Made by a program: the position numbers and the translations under genes. Below are positions 43,834 to 53,060 of a stretch of 64,000 nt of DNA, piece after piece. A model generated the notes under the pieces. It saw only the letters and a program-made list of their open reading frames with translations, was not told where the DNA came from and searched no databases. The stretch's first letter is position 1; each line of letters starts with the position of its first letter. The stretch comes from Lentisphaeria bacterium (lineage in GTDB: Bacteria > Verrucomicrobiota > Lentisphaeria > Victivallales > UBA1829), in the NCBI GenBank assembly GCA_017963105.1, contig JAGCTY010000031.1, positions 1 to 64,000 of the forward strand, in the 5' to 3' direction.

Positions 43834-45711
43834 ATGAAATACAAAACGGTCAGTACCATCGCCGCGATCCTCTGCGGTATCTTTGCATTGTTTACCGCGA
43901 CTCCGGCGACATCCGCGGAGATCATCGAGCATCCATACTGGATGACGGCGGAAAATACGAAAGGCATCCCGGAAGTGATCCTGCAGGGGTATCTGTATCG
44001 GAAAAACAAAACAAGAAAGGCGCTCGAAAAACAGAACGGCCCCAGGAGCGAAGAAGAGGAACGGAGGATCAACGACGTGTGGAGCGGGAATCTGCTGGAG
44101 TTGTCGCAGTATCTGGCCGAACACCCGGAGGAACAGCGGAAACTGGCGGAACATTACAAGAAGATCAGGATCGACGAGATCGACTGGGGGAATCCGCCCG
44201 ATCCGCCGTGGGTGAACGAGATCATTCGAAAAGAAATGGATCCGGCAAACCTGAAAGTGAACATCGAGCTCTATTACGACAGCCCGGAATGGACGAAAGG
44301 GGCAGCCGAAAGAAATGCGCTGGGAGTTTTCGGCAGAACTTTTTTCCCGGATCAGCCTGCTCCCGTCGAAGGTCCTGACTTTGGAATCGGCTTTGGCGGG
44401 GGTAACGGGAATCATCCGGCCGACCGTTTCGAGCTCCTGAAACTCATTGCGCAGGAAAAAGAGAATCCGCATCAGTTCGATGGTTTCTTCAACGCGAGAG
44501 ACTGGGTGCGGTATTGGGAACAGCCGTACGGCGTCACCCGGAATACCTGCGTGATCGACCGGGAGTTCGAACGGAACGTCATGCTCGTTCTGTCCAGGAC
44601 GGCCCCCATCGCGGAGCCTCAGAAACAATGGAACGCGCCTGTGCTGTCCAGATCCCTCCGGGATGACGATCATTATCAGTATTATCAATACACCTGGCTG
44701 AACCGCTGCAAACTCGGCGTACTGTCCATGCTCATCACCGTAATCGAGGATCATGCGACCGGACTGATCTATAAAAATGATCTGCCGCGCGATGATATGA
44801 GGGCCGCGCTCGACCTCTTCGCCTCGAAACTGCAATCGGGGAACGACGATATGGAAGCGGTCGCCCGTCTTCTCCGCATGATGCACGGGATGGCGCTGTG
44901 CGATATGCCCGGCGGAGCGGAATACGAAGCGATCGGGATGTGCCGCCGTGCATTGACGAAATGGGCAGGGATGAAGAACTGGTACTGGGAAAAATCGGAA
45001 GAACTCCTGCAGCATGACAAGAACAACAAGGATGCAGTGCTGATTCCGCATCCCGTCAAAAAGCAGGATTTCTGGCCGAAACGCGATTCCGTGCAGCCGG
45101 ACGAACCCGAAGTCATCCTCACGCTGGAAGGGACGCTTAACGCTTCGGGCAAGTTCGTTTTTACAGGCGACACGATCCGGTACGACGCACCCGGCGAACA
45201 CCAGGCCCCGTCCGACGTCACGATCGACGGCAAGCCGTGGAAGGACCTGAACCAGCCGTTCAAGCTCGCTTTCACCCCGGATTTCGAGAATGTCATCATC
45301 GCGGACAGAGCGGGCGGGAACGGCGTTATGCTGAACAGAGGTTCGGAGCGGGCAGAGCTCACTCTCTTCATCGTCGATGCACATGCACCCGCGCCGCACT
45401 TTGTGGTCCGGCTGGTCGTCAAAAACGTCAGCAGTTCGCGCACAGAGCCTGCTCGCCTGAACCCGTCGGAGCTCCCGTCCGGCCCGATCCCGTTCCAACA
45501 GCAGTTGCAGATGGCGCTCGAACGGCGCGCCGTGCTGGAAAAAACGATCAGGAATCTTGAATTGGTCCCGGATTTCCCGGAGGAGTCGATCGACGAGGTG
45601 CGCAGGCAACTCCGGGATCTCGACCGTATGATCGAGCTACTGAAAGAGGTCGTCGAAAAAGCAGCCGCCCGTGATGCAAACGAACCACCCTCGCCACCCC
45701 CAGCCGACTAA
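43834..45711 (+). CDS. Secreted protein of unknown function, leader family
   Basis: A 625-residue protein with signal peptide M-K-Y-K-T-V-S-T-I-A-A-I-L-C-G..., cleavage near T-S-A (about 28). No known domain is recognised. The first half is Trp- and Tyr-rich and helical; residues ~430-535 look beta-rich; the end (about 550-615) is a coiled coil. The last residues, P-S-P-P-P-A-D, and the stop codon are encoded by the next copy of the 39-base element, so the original C-terminus may have been replaced. Confidence 0.7.
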   Translation: MKYKTVSTIAAILCGIFALFTATPATSAEIIEHPYWMTAENTKGIPEVILQGYLYRKNKTRKALEKQNGPRSEEEERRINDVWSGNLLELSQYLAEHPEEQRKLAEHYKKIRIDEIDWGNPPDPPWVNEIIRKEMDPANLKVNIELYYDSPEWTKGAAERNALGVFGRTFFPDQPAPVEGPDFGIGFGGGNGNHPADRFELLKLIAQEKENPHQFDGFFNARDWVRYWEQPYGVTRNTCVIDREFERNVMLVLSRTAPIAEPQKQWNAPVLSRSLRDDDHYQYYQYTWLNRCKLGVLSMLITVIEDHATGLIYKNDLPRDDMRAALDLFASKLQSGNDDMEAVARLLRMMHGMALCDMPGGAEYEAIGMCRRALTKWAGMKNWYWEKSEELLQHDKNNKDAVLIPHPVKKQDFWPKRDSVQPDEPEVILTLEGTLNASGKFVFTGDTIRYDAPGEHQAPSDVTIDGKPWKDLNQPFKLAFTPDFENVIIADRAGGNGVMLNRGSERAELTLFIVDAHAPAPHFVVRLVVKNVSSSRTEPARLNPSELPSGPIPFQQQLQMALERRAVLEKTIRNLELVPDFPEESIDEVRRQLRDLDRMIELLKEVVEKAAARDANEPPSPPPAD

Positions 45712-45727
45712 CCCCGACACCACGGAG
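45689..45727 (+). repeat. 39-bp leader element, copy 3
   Basis: This copy begins inside the upstream gene: its first half encodes P-S-P-P-P-A-D and the TAA stop. It differs from the consensus at two positions in the 5' part. Confidence 0.95.
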
Positions 45728-45735
45728 GAAATACC

Positions 45736-46788
45736 ATGAAATACAAAACGGTCAGCACCATCGCCGCGATCCTCTGCCTCGGCCTGACGGCAGGGCTTCT
45801 GGGCAGTTCCTGCAAGACCGGAACGGCTCTGCTGATGAATGCGGATGACAATCTCAGGATCTCGTCTTCGGGATTCGACCTCCGCGGGACCGTGACGGAC
45901 GAAGACGGCAATCCGCTCGACGGCGTGAAGATGGAAATGGCATTCTCGCGCGTCAACACCGCGTCGTTCCGGTCGGAGAACCTGCATGAAACGGAAACGG
46001 TCGATTCGGCGTTTCATGTTCAGAGAAAGGGCTGGACGGAGCTCCAGCTAACGTTCTGGAAAGACGGTTATTTCCCGGAACGACTCGCTTTTGACTCGCC
46101 GTGGTTGGAAAAAGGCAAAAAACGTTATGTCGAGGAGGACGGAGTCCAGGTCAGAATGGTCAAAATGGGACCGATCGCGAAATTATACCGGACCAGGACC
46201 AGCGACTCGATTCGTCTCAAATACGATTTCAAACAGGAATCCGGGGCAATCTGCGACCTCTCCATGCTTCAAGCTTCGGAAGAACTGGACAGAAGGCAAT
46301 ACGAGAACATCGAGGCGACGGCTTTTAAACTGGAATCGGGACCGGAAGCGACGAAGTATCTGGAACTGGATTTTAGGCGGAATGAAAACGGCGAAATCGT
46401 TTTTGTCTCTCTTCCAGGCGTGCTCGCGCCGTGTCCCGCCGAATTGATCGTCCGGCTTCACTCGGACGACCCGGGCGACGGGATGATCTTGCTCAACGAA
46501 CTGGACCCCGACATCACGGAGGACAAGGTCTACAAGAAATACAACACCGCGCCGGAAACCGGATACGACAGGAAAGAAATCGCCTTTGCGCTGACCGATC
46601 AATGGCATGAACTTGACAAGTCAACTAATTTCGTCTATTTGAAATGCGGAAACCACTATGGAAAAGCCAGGATTCGTAACCTTAATATTGAAATACACAG
46701 GACATTTGAGAGCGCCAAGGCATTTATTGCGCTTCATATCAACCGGGTCCCCGGCGACAGAAATCTGACATCACAATTCGGCTTTTGA
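45736..46788 (+). CDS. Lipoprotein with carboxypeptidase-regulatory-like module, leader family
   Basis: A 350-residue protein. The leader M-K-Y-K-T-V-S-T-I-A-A-I-L-C-L continues to a lipobox-like G-S-S-C (Cys26). Nearly the whole mature part matches residues ~310-650 of the 1124-residue lipoprotein at 40401: F-D-L-R-G-T-V-T-D-E-D-G-N-P-L-D-G-V-K, then E-T-V-D-S, Y-L-E-L-D-F-R-R-N-E-N-G-E, R-L-H-S-D-D-P-G-D-G, and N-R-V-P-G-D-R-N. The module therefore occurs both alone and fused. The fold looks like a CarboxypepD_reg domain followed by a second beta domain. Function unknown. Confidence 0.75.
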   Translation: MKYKTVSTIAAILCLGLTAGLLGSSCKTGTALLMNADDNLRISSSGFDLRGTVTDEDGNPLDGVKMEMAFSRVNTASFRSENLHETETVDSAFHVQRKGWTELQLTFWKDGYFPERLAFDSPWLEKGKKRYVEEDGVQVRMVKMGPIAKLYRTRTSDSIRLKYDFKQESGAICDLSMLQASEELDRRQYENIEATAFKLESGPEATKYLELDFRRNENGEIVFVSLPGVLAPCPAELIVRLHSDDPGDGMILLNELDPDITEDKVYKKYNTAPETGYDRKEIAFALTDQWHELDKSTNFVYLKCGNHYGKARIRNLNIEIHRTFESAKAFIALHINRVPGDRNLTSQFGF

Positions 46789-46803
46789 CACCCCACACCA
46801 TCG

Positions 46804-46842
46804 CCTCACCATCCCCAGCCGACTAACCCCGACACCACGGAG
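46804..46842 (+). repeat. 39-bp leader element, copy 4
   Basis: It lies 15 bases after the previous stop and ends eight bases before the stub ATG at 46851. Confidence 0.95.
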
Positions 46843-46850
46843 GAAATACC

Positions 46851-46955
46851 ATGAAATACAAAACGGTCAGCACCATCGCCGCGATCCTCTGTCCACTGGC
46901 AACACAATATCGGCGAACGAAAAAACGTTATAATAAGAAACAACAACACACTTGA
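46851..46955 (+). pseudogene. Orphan signal-peptide start, copy 2
   Basis: A 34-residue frame opening with M-K-Y-K-T-V-S-T-I-A-A-I-L-C, then the same foreign sequence as at 40287, ending at TGA ten bases before the ATG at 46965. A TATAAT box is at 46929-46934. Although translatable, it has no mature protein. Confidence 0.75.
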
Positions 46956-46964
46956 GGTCCCGAT

Positions 46965-48872
46965 ATGAAAACGAAATCGTTCCGCAGCACGATCTTTGCC
47001 GTCGTCGCACTCTTCCTGACCGTCGCAGCGTTCACCGGATGCGGCAAACGCGGGGGAAATGCGGATCATTCTTTACGGGAAGACAATGCCGCATTTGAGG
47101 CAAAGGATGGAGAAAACACGGAAGAGCTTTCGGAAAAAGGCAATGCCGCTTTTGAGGCGAAGGATTTGGAGATCGCGACCATTCAGCTGGAACAGTATTC
47201 CGGCAGCGTCCGCTCCTCACAACCGGACGTAAGAACGCAGTCCGTTTCCATTGCGAACCGGTCCGACAAAACGATTGACTTATACGGCTATTCCGTCACG
47301 AACAACGGAAAAGAAATCCTGCGGATCAACGAGCATGTCGAATTGGAAAAAGATGCAAAGAAGGTGTTTCCGCTCCCTTTAGTCGATACAGGAAAAGAGA
47401 ACAGGAAGCAGGGATTCGCAATCGAGCCATGGTTCCTTTACTCCATAGTCTTCAAGGACGAGAATGAAGCCCGGAAGGAACGGGAAGAGCTTGCGACGAT
47501 GATGGAACGGTATCTGCCGTATCTCACGGAACTGAGTAAAACGATATTCGAAGTAGACTATAGTACGGGGAAATATTCGTTCTACTTTTCGGAAATCGCC
47601 TTGAAGTCTCCCCGGAATGAAACCGTGGACCAGATACTTCTGACGAAGGTGGATGTTCAGAAGAATCCGTATTCCCTTGTGGCATTCTTAGAACCCATAC
47701 AAGCCACAGGCGTTTTTCGGAAAGGAAATCGTGCGATCGTCTGCAGCGTGCCCGAAATGGCGCCTTTCCCGGTCGACATTATCTTTTACAGCGGGCAGTC
47801 ACTGGCGATACTTACAAGCGGGAATCAATACTTCAGCGAAAACACCGGATTGTTTGTGCCGGATCTGAAGATGACATTATCCCTGTATCGTGATCAGGAC
47901 CTCAAGGAAGAAATGGTCCGTCTGGAAGGAGAGAAATTCTTTTTCAACAAAATGAGCGAAGCGCAAACGGATGAACTCGATAAGTTCCTGGACGGGGCAA
48001 GAATGAAGGAAGTGTATTATAAACTTTCCGTCACGCATCCGGTTTTCCCCGAATTGTCGCTTCCGGAGCCATTGACCGGAAAAGTTAATATCCAGCTGCG
48101 GCTAGCGCGCAGCCCCGGCAGCGGCATCGCCTACGAGTACAACGCCCTCAACAACATCACGGGGCAGGTAAGAAATACGAATTGGAACACGGAATCCGCG
48201 ACTGGCAATGGCGGCGGAGCCGTCAACAGAACCGGAGGCAGATCCGCCGCGCAGGACGAGTATCCGGGTTCCCGGCTTGTGAACGGCATTCTTTACTCGG
48301 AGGACGGTTCCACCCTCATTTCCTGCGTTTCCGCGCCGAACGGCCCGTGCATCGTCCAGCCGGGCGTGAAGACCATCGCAGATCGCGCGTTTTCCGGCTG
48401 CGCCGGATTGACGGAAGTCCGCCTGCCGGAAGGCATCACGAAGATCGGCCGCTCCGCATTCTGGAAATGCTCCGGGTTGAAACGCATCAATCTGCCGGAC
48501 TCGCTGGAAGAGATCGGGACCAATGTGTTTGAGGAGTGTACCGGACTGACGGAGATCGCGATCCCGCCGGGCATCCGTGTCATCAAGTCGAGCACATTTA
48601 TCGTGTGTGCCGGGCTGAAGCGCGTCGATCTGCCGGATTCGCTGACGGAAATCGAGTTTGCCGCGTTTACGGCGTGTACCGGGCTGACGGAGATCACGAT
48701 CCCGCCGAACGTCACATCCATCGGGGAAAGCGCGTTTGCGGGGTGTACCGGACTGAAGCACGTGACGCTCCCGGACAGCCTGAAATCCATTTCTCCGGGC
48801 GCTTTTTCCGGTTGCGAGTCCCTTGACCAGGAAACACGGGAGCGTCTGAACAAACTGACACGCAGGCCATAG
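46965..48872 (+). CDS. Lipoprotein with C-terminal BspA-type leucine-rich repeats
   Basis: A 635-residue lipoprotein. The leader M-K-T-K-S-F-R-S-T-I-F-A-V-V-A ends in F-T-G-C (Cys22), almost identical to the protein at 40401. Residues ~25-400 have no recognised domain. Residues ~445-625 hold about six 23-residue BspA-like (LRR_5) repeats. These alternate between F-x-x-C-x-G-L-T-E-I-x-I-P-P-x-I and F-x-x-C-x-G-L-K-x-V-x-L-P-D-S-L types. Such repeats are associated with surface adhesion or protein binding. A Gly/Asn/Thr-rich linker separates the halves. The RBS is GAGGT. Confidence 0.8.
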   Translation: MKTKSFRSTIFAVVALFLTVAAFTGCGKRGGNADHSLREDNAAFEAKDGENTEELSEKGNAAFEAKDLEIATIQLEQYSGSVRSSQPDVRTQSVSIANRSDKTIDLYGYSVTNNGKEILRINEHVELEKDAKKVFPLPLVDTGKENRKQGFAIEPWFLYSIVFKDENEARKEREELATMMERYLPYLTELSKTIFEVDYSTGKYSFYFSEIALKSPRNETVDQILLTKVDVQKNPYSLVAFLEPIQATGVFRKGNRAIVCSVPEMAPFPVDIIFYSGQSLAILTSGNQYFSENTGLFVPDLKMTLSLYRDQDLKEEMVRLEGEKFFFNKMSEAQTDELDKFLDGARMKEVYYKLSVTHPVFPELSLPEPLTGKVNIQLRLARSPGSGIAYEYNALNNITGQVRNTNWNTESATGNGGGAVNRTGGRSAAQDEYPGSRLVNGILYSEDGSTLISCVSAPNGPCIVQPGVKTIADRAFSGCAGLTEVRLPEGITKIGRSAFWKCSGLKRINLPDSLEEIGTNVFEECTGLTEIAIPPGIRVIKSSTFIVCAGLKRVDLPDSLTEIEFAAFTACTGLTEITIPPNVTSIGESAFAGCTGLKHVTLPDSLKSISPGAFSGCESLDQETRERLNKLTRRP

Positions 48873-48904
48873 CCTTTCGCGAGTTCAAGGGAAAAGCGGA
48901 CCCT

Positions 48905-48943
48905 CCTCACCATCCCCAGCCGACTAACCCCGACACCACGGAG
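48905..48943 (+). repeat. 39-bp leader element, copy 5
   Basis: It ends eight bases before the ATG at 48952, about 30 bases after the previous stop. Confidence 0.95.
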
Positions 48944-48951
48944 AATATAAC

Positions 48952-50079
48952 ATGAAACACAAATCGGTCAGCACCATCGCCGCACTCCTCTGCGGCGGCT
49001 TCCTCTCGTTTATTCCGGCATTCGCGCAGGAGAACACGGATGGAAAAACGGAACAAGACAAGACCTCACAAATGCAGCCGCATTACACGCTGGAGGAGCT
49101 GAAGAATGCTGAAATAACGGCGACCGGGGCAACGAACGCCGATAACAATGGATCGTCAGGCACTTCGCTGAACAATGACCAGATGGAAGAATTGACAGAA
49201 TCACTCTTTCAGGCAATTCAATTTTGGTCATCGCTTGATGACATGCGTAACCCAGAAGCCAGTCTTAGCAGATATGATCGCCTTGAGCTCTGGCGTAAAG
49301 AACATAAACTCGAAAAAGATGATATGACGAAGATTTTTGTCAAAACAATTCAAGTTTATTTTTTAGAACTGGAAAAGAAATCAGAAAACAAAAAACTTAT
49401 GATGTGGCATTTTTATGCCATCTCCAGTCTCAGGGATTATCCGCCGCCTCAAAAGGTGTTCAAGGAACTGATTCAAAAAACATTTCAAATGGAACCAAAT
49501 TGTGTTGAAGGGGTCATATATGAGTATATAAGTGTATTCCCGGATTGGGTTTTTGATGACAAACCGATTATTGAAATAATATATAAAACCAACTCAAAAA
49601 CAAACAGACTTTACAGAGTGTGCTCTGATTTAAAAGACCAAATTCTTAAAGAAAAAAATGAAGTTCGTAAAAAGAAGCTTCTTGATAAGGCTTTCGAATG
49701 GGCTTTTCAGGATGACAAGCTTGACATCTTCTGTTTTTTAGACAGAACTTTGCTTGACCACTACGATAAGGAGTATGCAACACATCCTGGACGAAAGCTC
49801 CAACTGGAAAAGGATTTGAAGCGTTATGAGGAAGCCAAGAATTACGACTGGGTTTACCGCCGGACGAAATATGCGCTGGAGCATTTCGGCGAGGGAGACG
49901 AAGCGTTTGAAATGTTATACAAGATGGATACGGATCCCAAATTGCAAGATGGTGAATGGGATCGTTCTGAGCGCAAAAGACGCTCAAGAGAGCATATAGA
50001 AGAGATGAAGAAGGCGGGAAAAGACCCCAGGTCTGTTTATTCCAAAAGGTATCTTGACGAACTATACAGCGATGAATAA
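48952..50079 (+). CDS. Secreted helical protein, leader family
   Basis: A 375-residue protein with signal peptide M-K-H-K-S-V-S-T-I-A-A-L-L-C-G, cleavage near A-F-A (about 24). The mature part is homologous to the C-terminal ~320 residues of the protein at 38883-40226 but lacks its regulatory-like domain. Shared landmarks are Y-P-P-P-Q, F-P-D-W-V-F-D-D, L-L-D-K-A-F-E-W-A-F-Q-D-D-K and R-R-T-K-Y-A-L-E-H-F. The DNA is visibly more A+T-rich in the middle (about 49,200-49,750) than in the 3' part, where it closely matches the paralogue. Function unknown. Confidence 0.72.
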   Translation: MKHKSVSTIAALLCGGFLSFIPAFAQENTDGKTEQDKTSQMQPHYTLEELKNAEITATGATNADNNGSSGTSLNNDQMEELTESLFQAIQFWSSLDDMRNPEASLSRYDRLELWRKEHKLEKDDMTKIFVKTIQVYFLELEKKSENKKLMMWHFYAISSLRDYPPPQKVFKELIQKTFQMEPNCVEGVIYEYISVFPDWVFDDKPIIEIIYKTNSKTNRLYRVCSDLKDQILKEKNEVRKKKLLDKAFEWAFQDDKLDIFCFLDRTLLDHYDKEYATHPGRKLQLEKDLKRYEEAKNYDWVYRRTKYALEHFGEGDEAFEMLYKMDTDPKLQDGEWDRSERKRRSREHIEEMKKAGKDPRSVYSKRYLDELYSDE

Positions 50080-50085
50080 ACATCC

Positions 50086-50124
50086 CCTCACCATCCCCAG
50101 CCGACTAACCCCGACACCACGGAG
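50086..50124 (+). repeat. 39-bp leader element, copy 6
   Basis: It ends eight bases before the ATG at 50133. Here the downstream signal peptide differs from the family leader, so similarity stops near the start codon. Confidence 0.95.
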
Positions 50125-50132
50125 GATATAAC

Positions 50133-53042
50133 ATGAAATCTAAAACAGCTTGGATCATTGCCCTGATCGCGCTGCCGCTTCTTGCGGCAGTATTCACTCT
50201 GCACGCACAGAAACAAGACGACGGACGGGACAAACAGGAGCGCTCTTTTGGAGTTGAAAAGATTTATATTAGTGATGGTATTTTAAATTATTGTCTATCT
50301 CCGGATGCAGCTGACAGCGCTGTTGTGCTTTATTCCTTTGATATTCGAGATGGAGAATGTAAACAATACTATTTACCTATGACAATCGTTCCCGAAATCG
50401 ACACCAGAAATGATGGGAATAAACAAATCATTAAATTCCCCCTTGCATGGTACATGAACAGCGAAGAGTTACTTATTGTATTTCATGATTTAGAATCAGA
50501 TGCAATGGGCAGAGTTATATTTTGTCTTTTTTCAACAGACAGGACCCGCGATTTTGATTTTCGGTCTTTTACAGATTATTATGAATATCAAAATGATATA
50601 ATGAAGTATAAGGGGTTTTATTTCGGCGTGGGTGGCCGCATATATATCCATGGAATGAGTTCTGCCCCATTTGTGGATCATCGTCTAACTAACAATTCTA
50701 AAATATGGTATGATTTTGCTGGCAAAAATATTATTGCACGTTTCCCATCCTTATCCGATAAGCAAGAAAACTGGATGCCATCAGAAAATCCAGCATACTA
50801 TAAATGGATGTCGTATGCAATTGAAGATGGTAAGAGTATTGTTATTCAAGATGATCAATTGAAAGATTTTTACCCATTATCAAGTATTTCTGTAAAAGGG
50901 AAAAAAATCTATACGGATAATGGTGAAACGATCAACTTTCCAAGCGATATTGATTCGATCATTTGGGGTATTGATAACAATTCAACTCCAAGTATAATAT
51001 TGTTATCTCAAACCGATAAGATTAAAATTTCTAAAAAGGATTATCCGAAACTTCCGAAGTTGATTCTTGCAAATGAAGACTCTGATTACGTGATGTTTAT
51101 TTTTGACCGCAAGATTGATTCATCGAATGTGCAAGGTTCTTTACAGGAGATCAAAGATGTGCTCGAAAAGAGCAGTTTATTACAACAATATCCACCACGT
51201 CCTAAGAAAAAGGAAGTTAAGCCAACAGAAAATGTGATACATACTGCTACGCCATCGCCTGAAGAAATGAAACGGAGAGAAGCTGAATATTTAGCGAATC
51301 ATCTCAAAGTATTGTATGAATCCGCCAATATTATTGTTACAATTACGCCACCAGATATCAATCAATTCAGTGAAGGTAATATTCAATTGCTTGATAAATC
51401 GAAACAAAATAAAATATTATGGGAAATGGCAATTCCAAGTCAAATGGAATCAGGAACAGGGGCCGGGGCTATAAAATCAACGGCGTTTTTTGAAGATAAT
51501 AAACGCGGATTTTTCTATGCTGCTATTATCCGCAATGAACTGTTTCCTGAAGTAGTTATTCTTAAAATTGATTCAAAGAATGAAACAGTAAGTGAATTAA
51601 GGTTTGCCAGTCCTTTTCTTCCGGACCTGCCATTTAAAAAGATGAAGTTGAACGTGGTCCAAAATATTGTTTTTTTATCTGTCACATATAATGACAATAA
51701 ACATCAAGAATCTGCTATAGATATTTCTTCTGGTTTTTACAATATGATATTGAATGAGAGACATAGAAAATATCCATATATACCGACAGAATTGTTTCTA
51801 TTATTGACATCAGGTGACACAAATGATAATGATGATTTTCTCGACATACAGGATATAAAACATAAAAGGTTAAAGTCACTGTATGCAGACCTGACGATTT
51901 TAGGATTAAGTTTCGCCGAATATTTGTATCATGTCGATGTTAAAGGCTCCTCCATTAATGATAGCACATTTGCTAATCTAAACAAAAAATATCATGTTAG
52001 TTCGTTGCTTAACAATAAAGTTTATGAAGATGAGTTAGATCACTATTTGGATCAAAACTCAGAGATTTTATGGTCTATTCAAAAAAGAATAGACAAACGA
52101 ATAATTCGACAGGCAAAATTTCTAAACAAAGATGCATTCTTAAAACAAATAGCTCAAATACATGTATCGAAAGACGCGGGGGCTGCCGTTAATCCATCGC
52201 CTGAAGAAATGGAACGGAGAAAAGCTGAATTTTTAGCGAATCTACCGAAAGATAACATTTTTACCGATGACGAGTTTAAAGCTCTGTTTCCCAAGGTTGA
52301 ATATGATAAAATTTCCGATTTATACGAGCGTGGCATGGCTTATGATTGGGATGAGAAATTCTCCGATGCCATGAAATGCTTTGAGCAAGACTCATCATTA
52401 AAGTCAAAATTAATGTTGGCAATGTATTACAAAACCGGGAGACCTGATATTCCAAAAGACTCTGTCAAGGCTAATGCTATCTTTAATGAGATAATTGAAG
52501 ATGTCAGTAACAAATCCGCCCCCACTCCTGAAATGTTATGCATAGCCGGACGCGCCTGCATGGAATTTGTTTCAACAGAATTTTTTGAAACACAAGAGTT
52601 TCAAAAAAAAGCAACAGAATTCTTCAAAGAATCCATTGAGCAAGGATATGCTGCTGCCGCTTTTTATCCTCAATATTACATAAGAAACAATGGTAAGTTT
52701 CAACCTCGGGAATTACTTGAAATAGCCAACAAAAACAACTGTTTGGACACTGAAGTGTTAGCCGCAGGGATGGCATTATTTCGGAATCCTGTCTTTATGA
52801 ATTATCGCAACAAACAGGAAAACCTGTTAACCATCAAAAAGGGTATTCAAGCACACATCCCATTGGCGGAATATATCCTTGGCGAATTATTCTATCTTGA
52901 TGCCGCGAATCCTGATCTTGCATTAAAGCCGAATCGAGAACTGGCGTTATTCTGGATGAAACGTGCCGCGAATCATGGAGAAGCGGATGCCATAGAACTT
53001 TTACGGCAAAATCCCACTTTGAGATCATTGCTGCATCCTTGA
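50133..53042 (+). CDS. Large secreted protein with C-terminal Sel1-like repeats, A+T-rich
   Basis: A 969-residue protein with a signal peptide (about 1-26). Residues 30-690 have no recognised domain; alternating short strands suggest a propeller-like or beta-rich region. A segment P-S-P-E-E-M-x-R-R-x-A-E-x-L-A-N occurs twice (about 374-389 and 687-702). Residues ~740-965 carry Sel1/TPR-like helices, ending in a clear one (A-L-F-W-M-K-R-A-A-N-H-G-E-A-D-A-I-E-L-L). The coding sequence is conspicuously A+T-rich compared with the rest of the window. Function unknown. Confidence 0.72.
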   Translation: MKSKTAWIIALIALPLLAAVFTLHAQKQDDGRDKQERSFGVEKIYISDGILNYCLSPDAADSAVVLYSFDIRDGECKQYYLPMTIVPEIDTRNDGNKQIIKFPLAWYMNSEELLIVFHDLESDAMGRVIFCLFSTDRTRDFDFRSFTDYYEYQNDIMKYKGFYFGVGGRIYIHGMSSAPFVDHRLTNNSKIWYDFAGKNIIARFPSLSDKQENWMPSENPAYYKWMSYAIEDGKSIVIQDDQLKDFYPLSSISVKGKKIYTDNGETINFPSDIDSIIWGIDNNSTPSIILLSQTDKIKISKKDYPKLPKLILANEDSDYVMFIFDRKIDSSNVQGSLQEIKDVLEKSSLLQQYPPRPKKKEVKPTENVIHTATPSPEEMKRREAEYLANHLKVLYESANIIVTITPPDINQFSEGNIQLLDKSKQNKILWEMAIPSQMESGTGAGAIKSTAFFEDNKRGFFYAAIIRNELFPEVVILKIDSKNETVSELRFASPFLPDLPFKKMKLNVVQNIVFLSVTYNDNKHQESAIDISSGFYNMILNERHRKYPYIPTELFLLLTSGDTNDNDDFLDIQDIKHKRLKSLYADLTILGLSFAEYLYHVDVKGSSINDSTFANLNKKYHVSSLLNNKVYEDELDHYLDQNSEILWSIQKRIDKRIIRQAKFLNKDAFLKQIAQIHVSKDAGAAVNPSPEEMERRKAEFLANLPKDNIFTDDEFKALFPKVEYDKISDLYERGMAYDWDEKFSDAMKCFEQDSSLKSKLMLAMYYKTGRPDIPKDSVKANAIFNEIIEDVSNKSAPTPEMLCIAGRACMEFVSTEFFETQEFQKKATEFFKESIEQGYAAAAFYPQYYIRNNGKFQPRELLEIANKNNCLDTEVLAAGMALFRNPVFMNYRNKQENLLTIKKGIQAHIPLAEYILGELFYLDAANPDLALKPNRELALFWMKRAANHGEADAIELLRQNPTLRSLLHP
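51252..52241 (+). repeat. Internal ~49-bp direct repeat within the 50133 gene
   Basis: The two copies are at 51252-51300 and 52193-52241, with a few substitutions. Both encode S-P-E-E-M-x-R-R-x-A-E-x-L-A-N. The annotated span covers both copies and the ~890 bases between them. Confidence 0.85.
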
Positions 53043-53060
53043 TCATTTTCAATTTAACCG

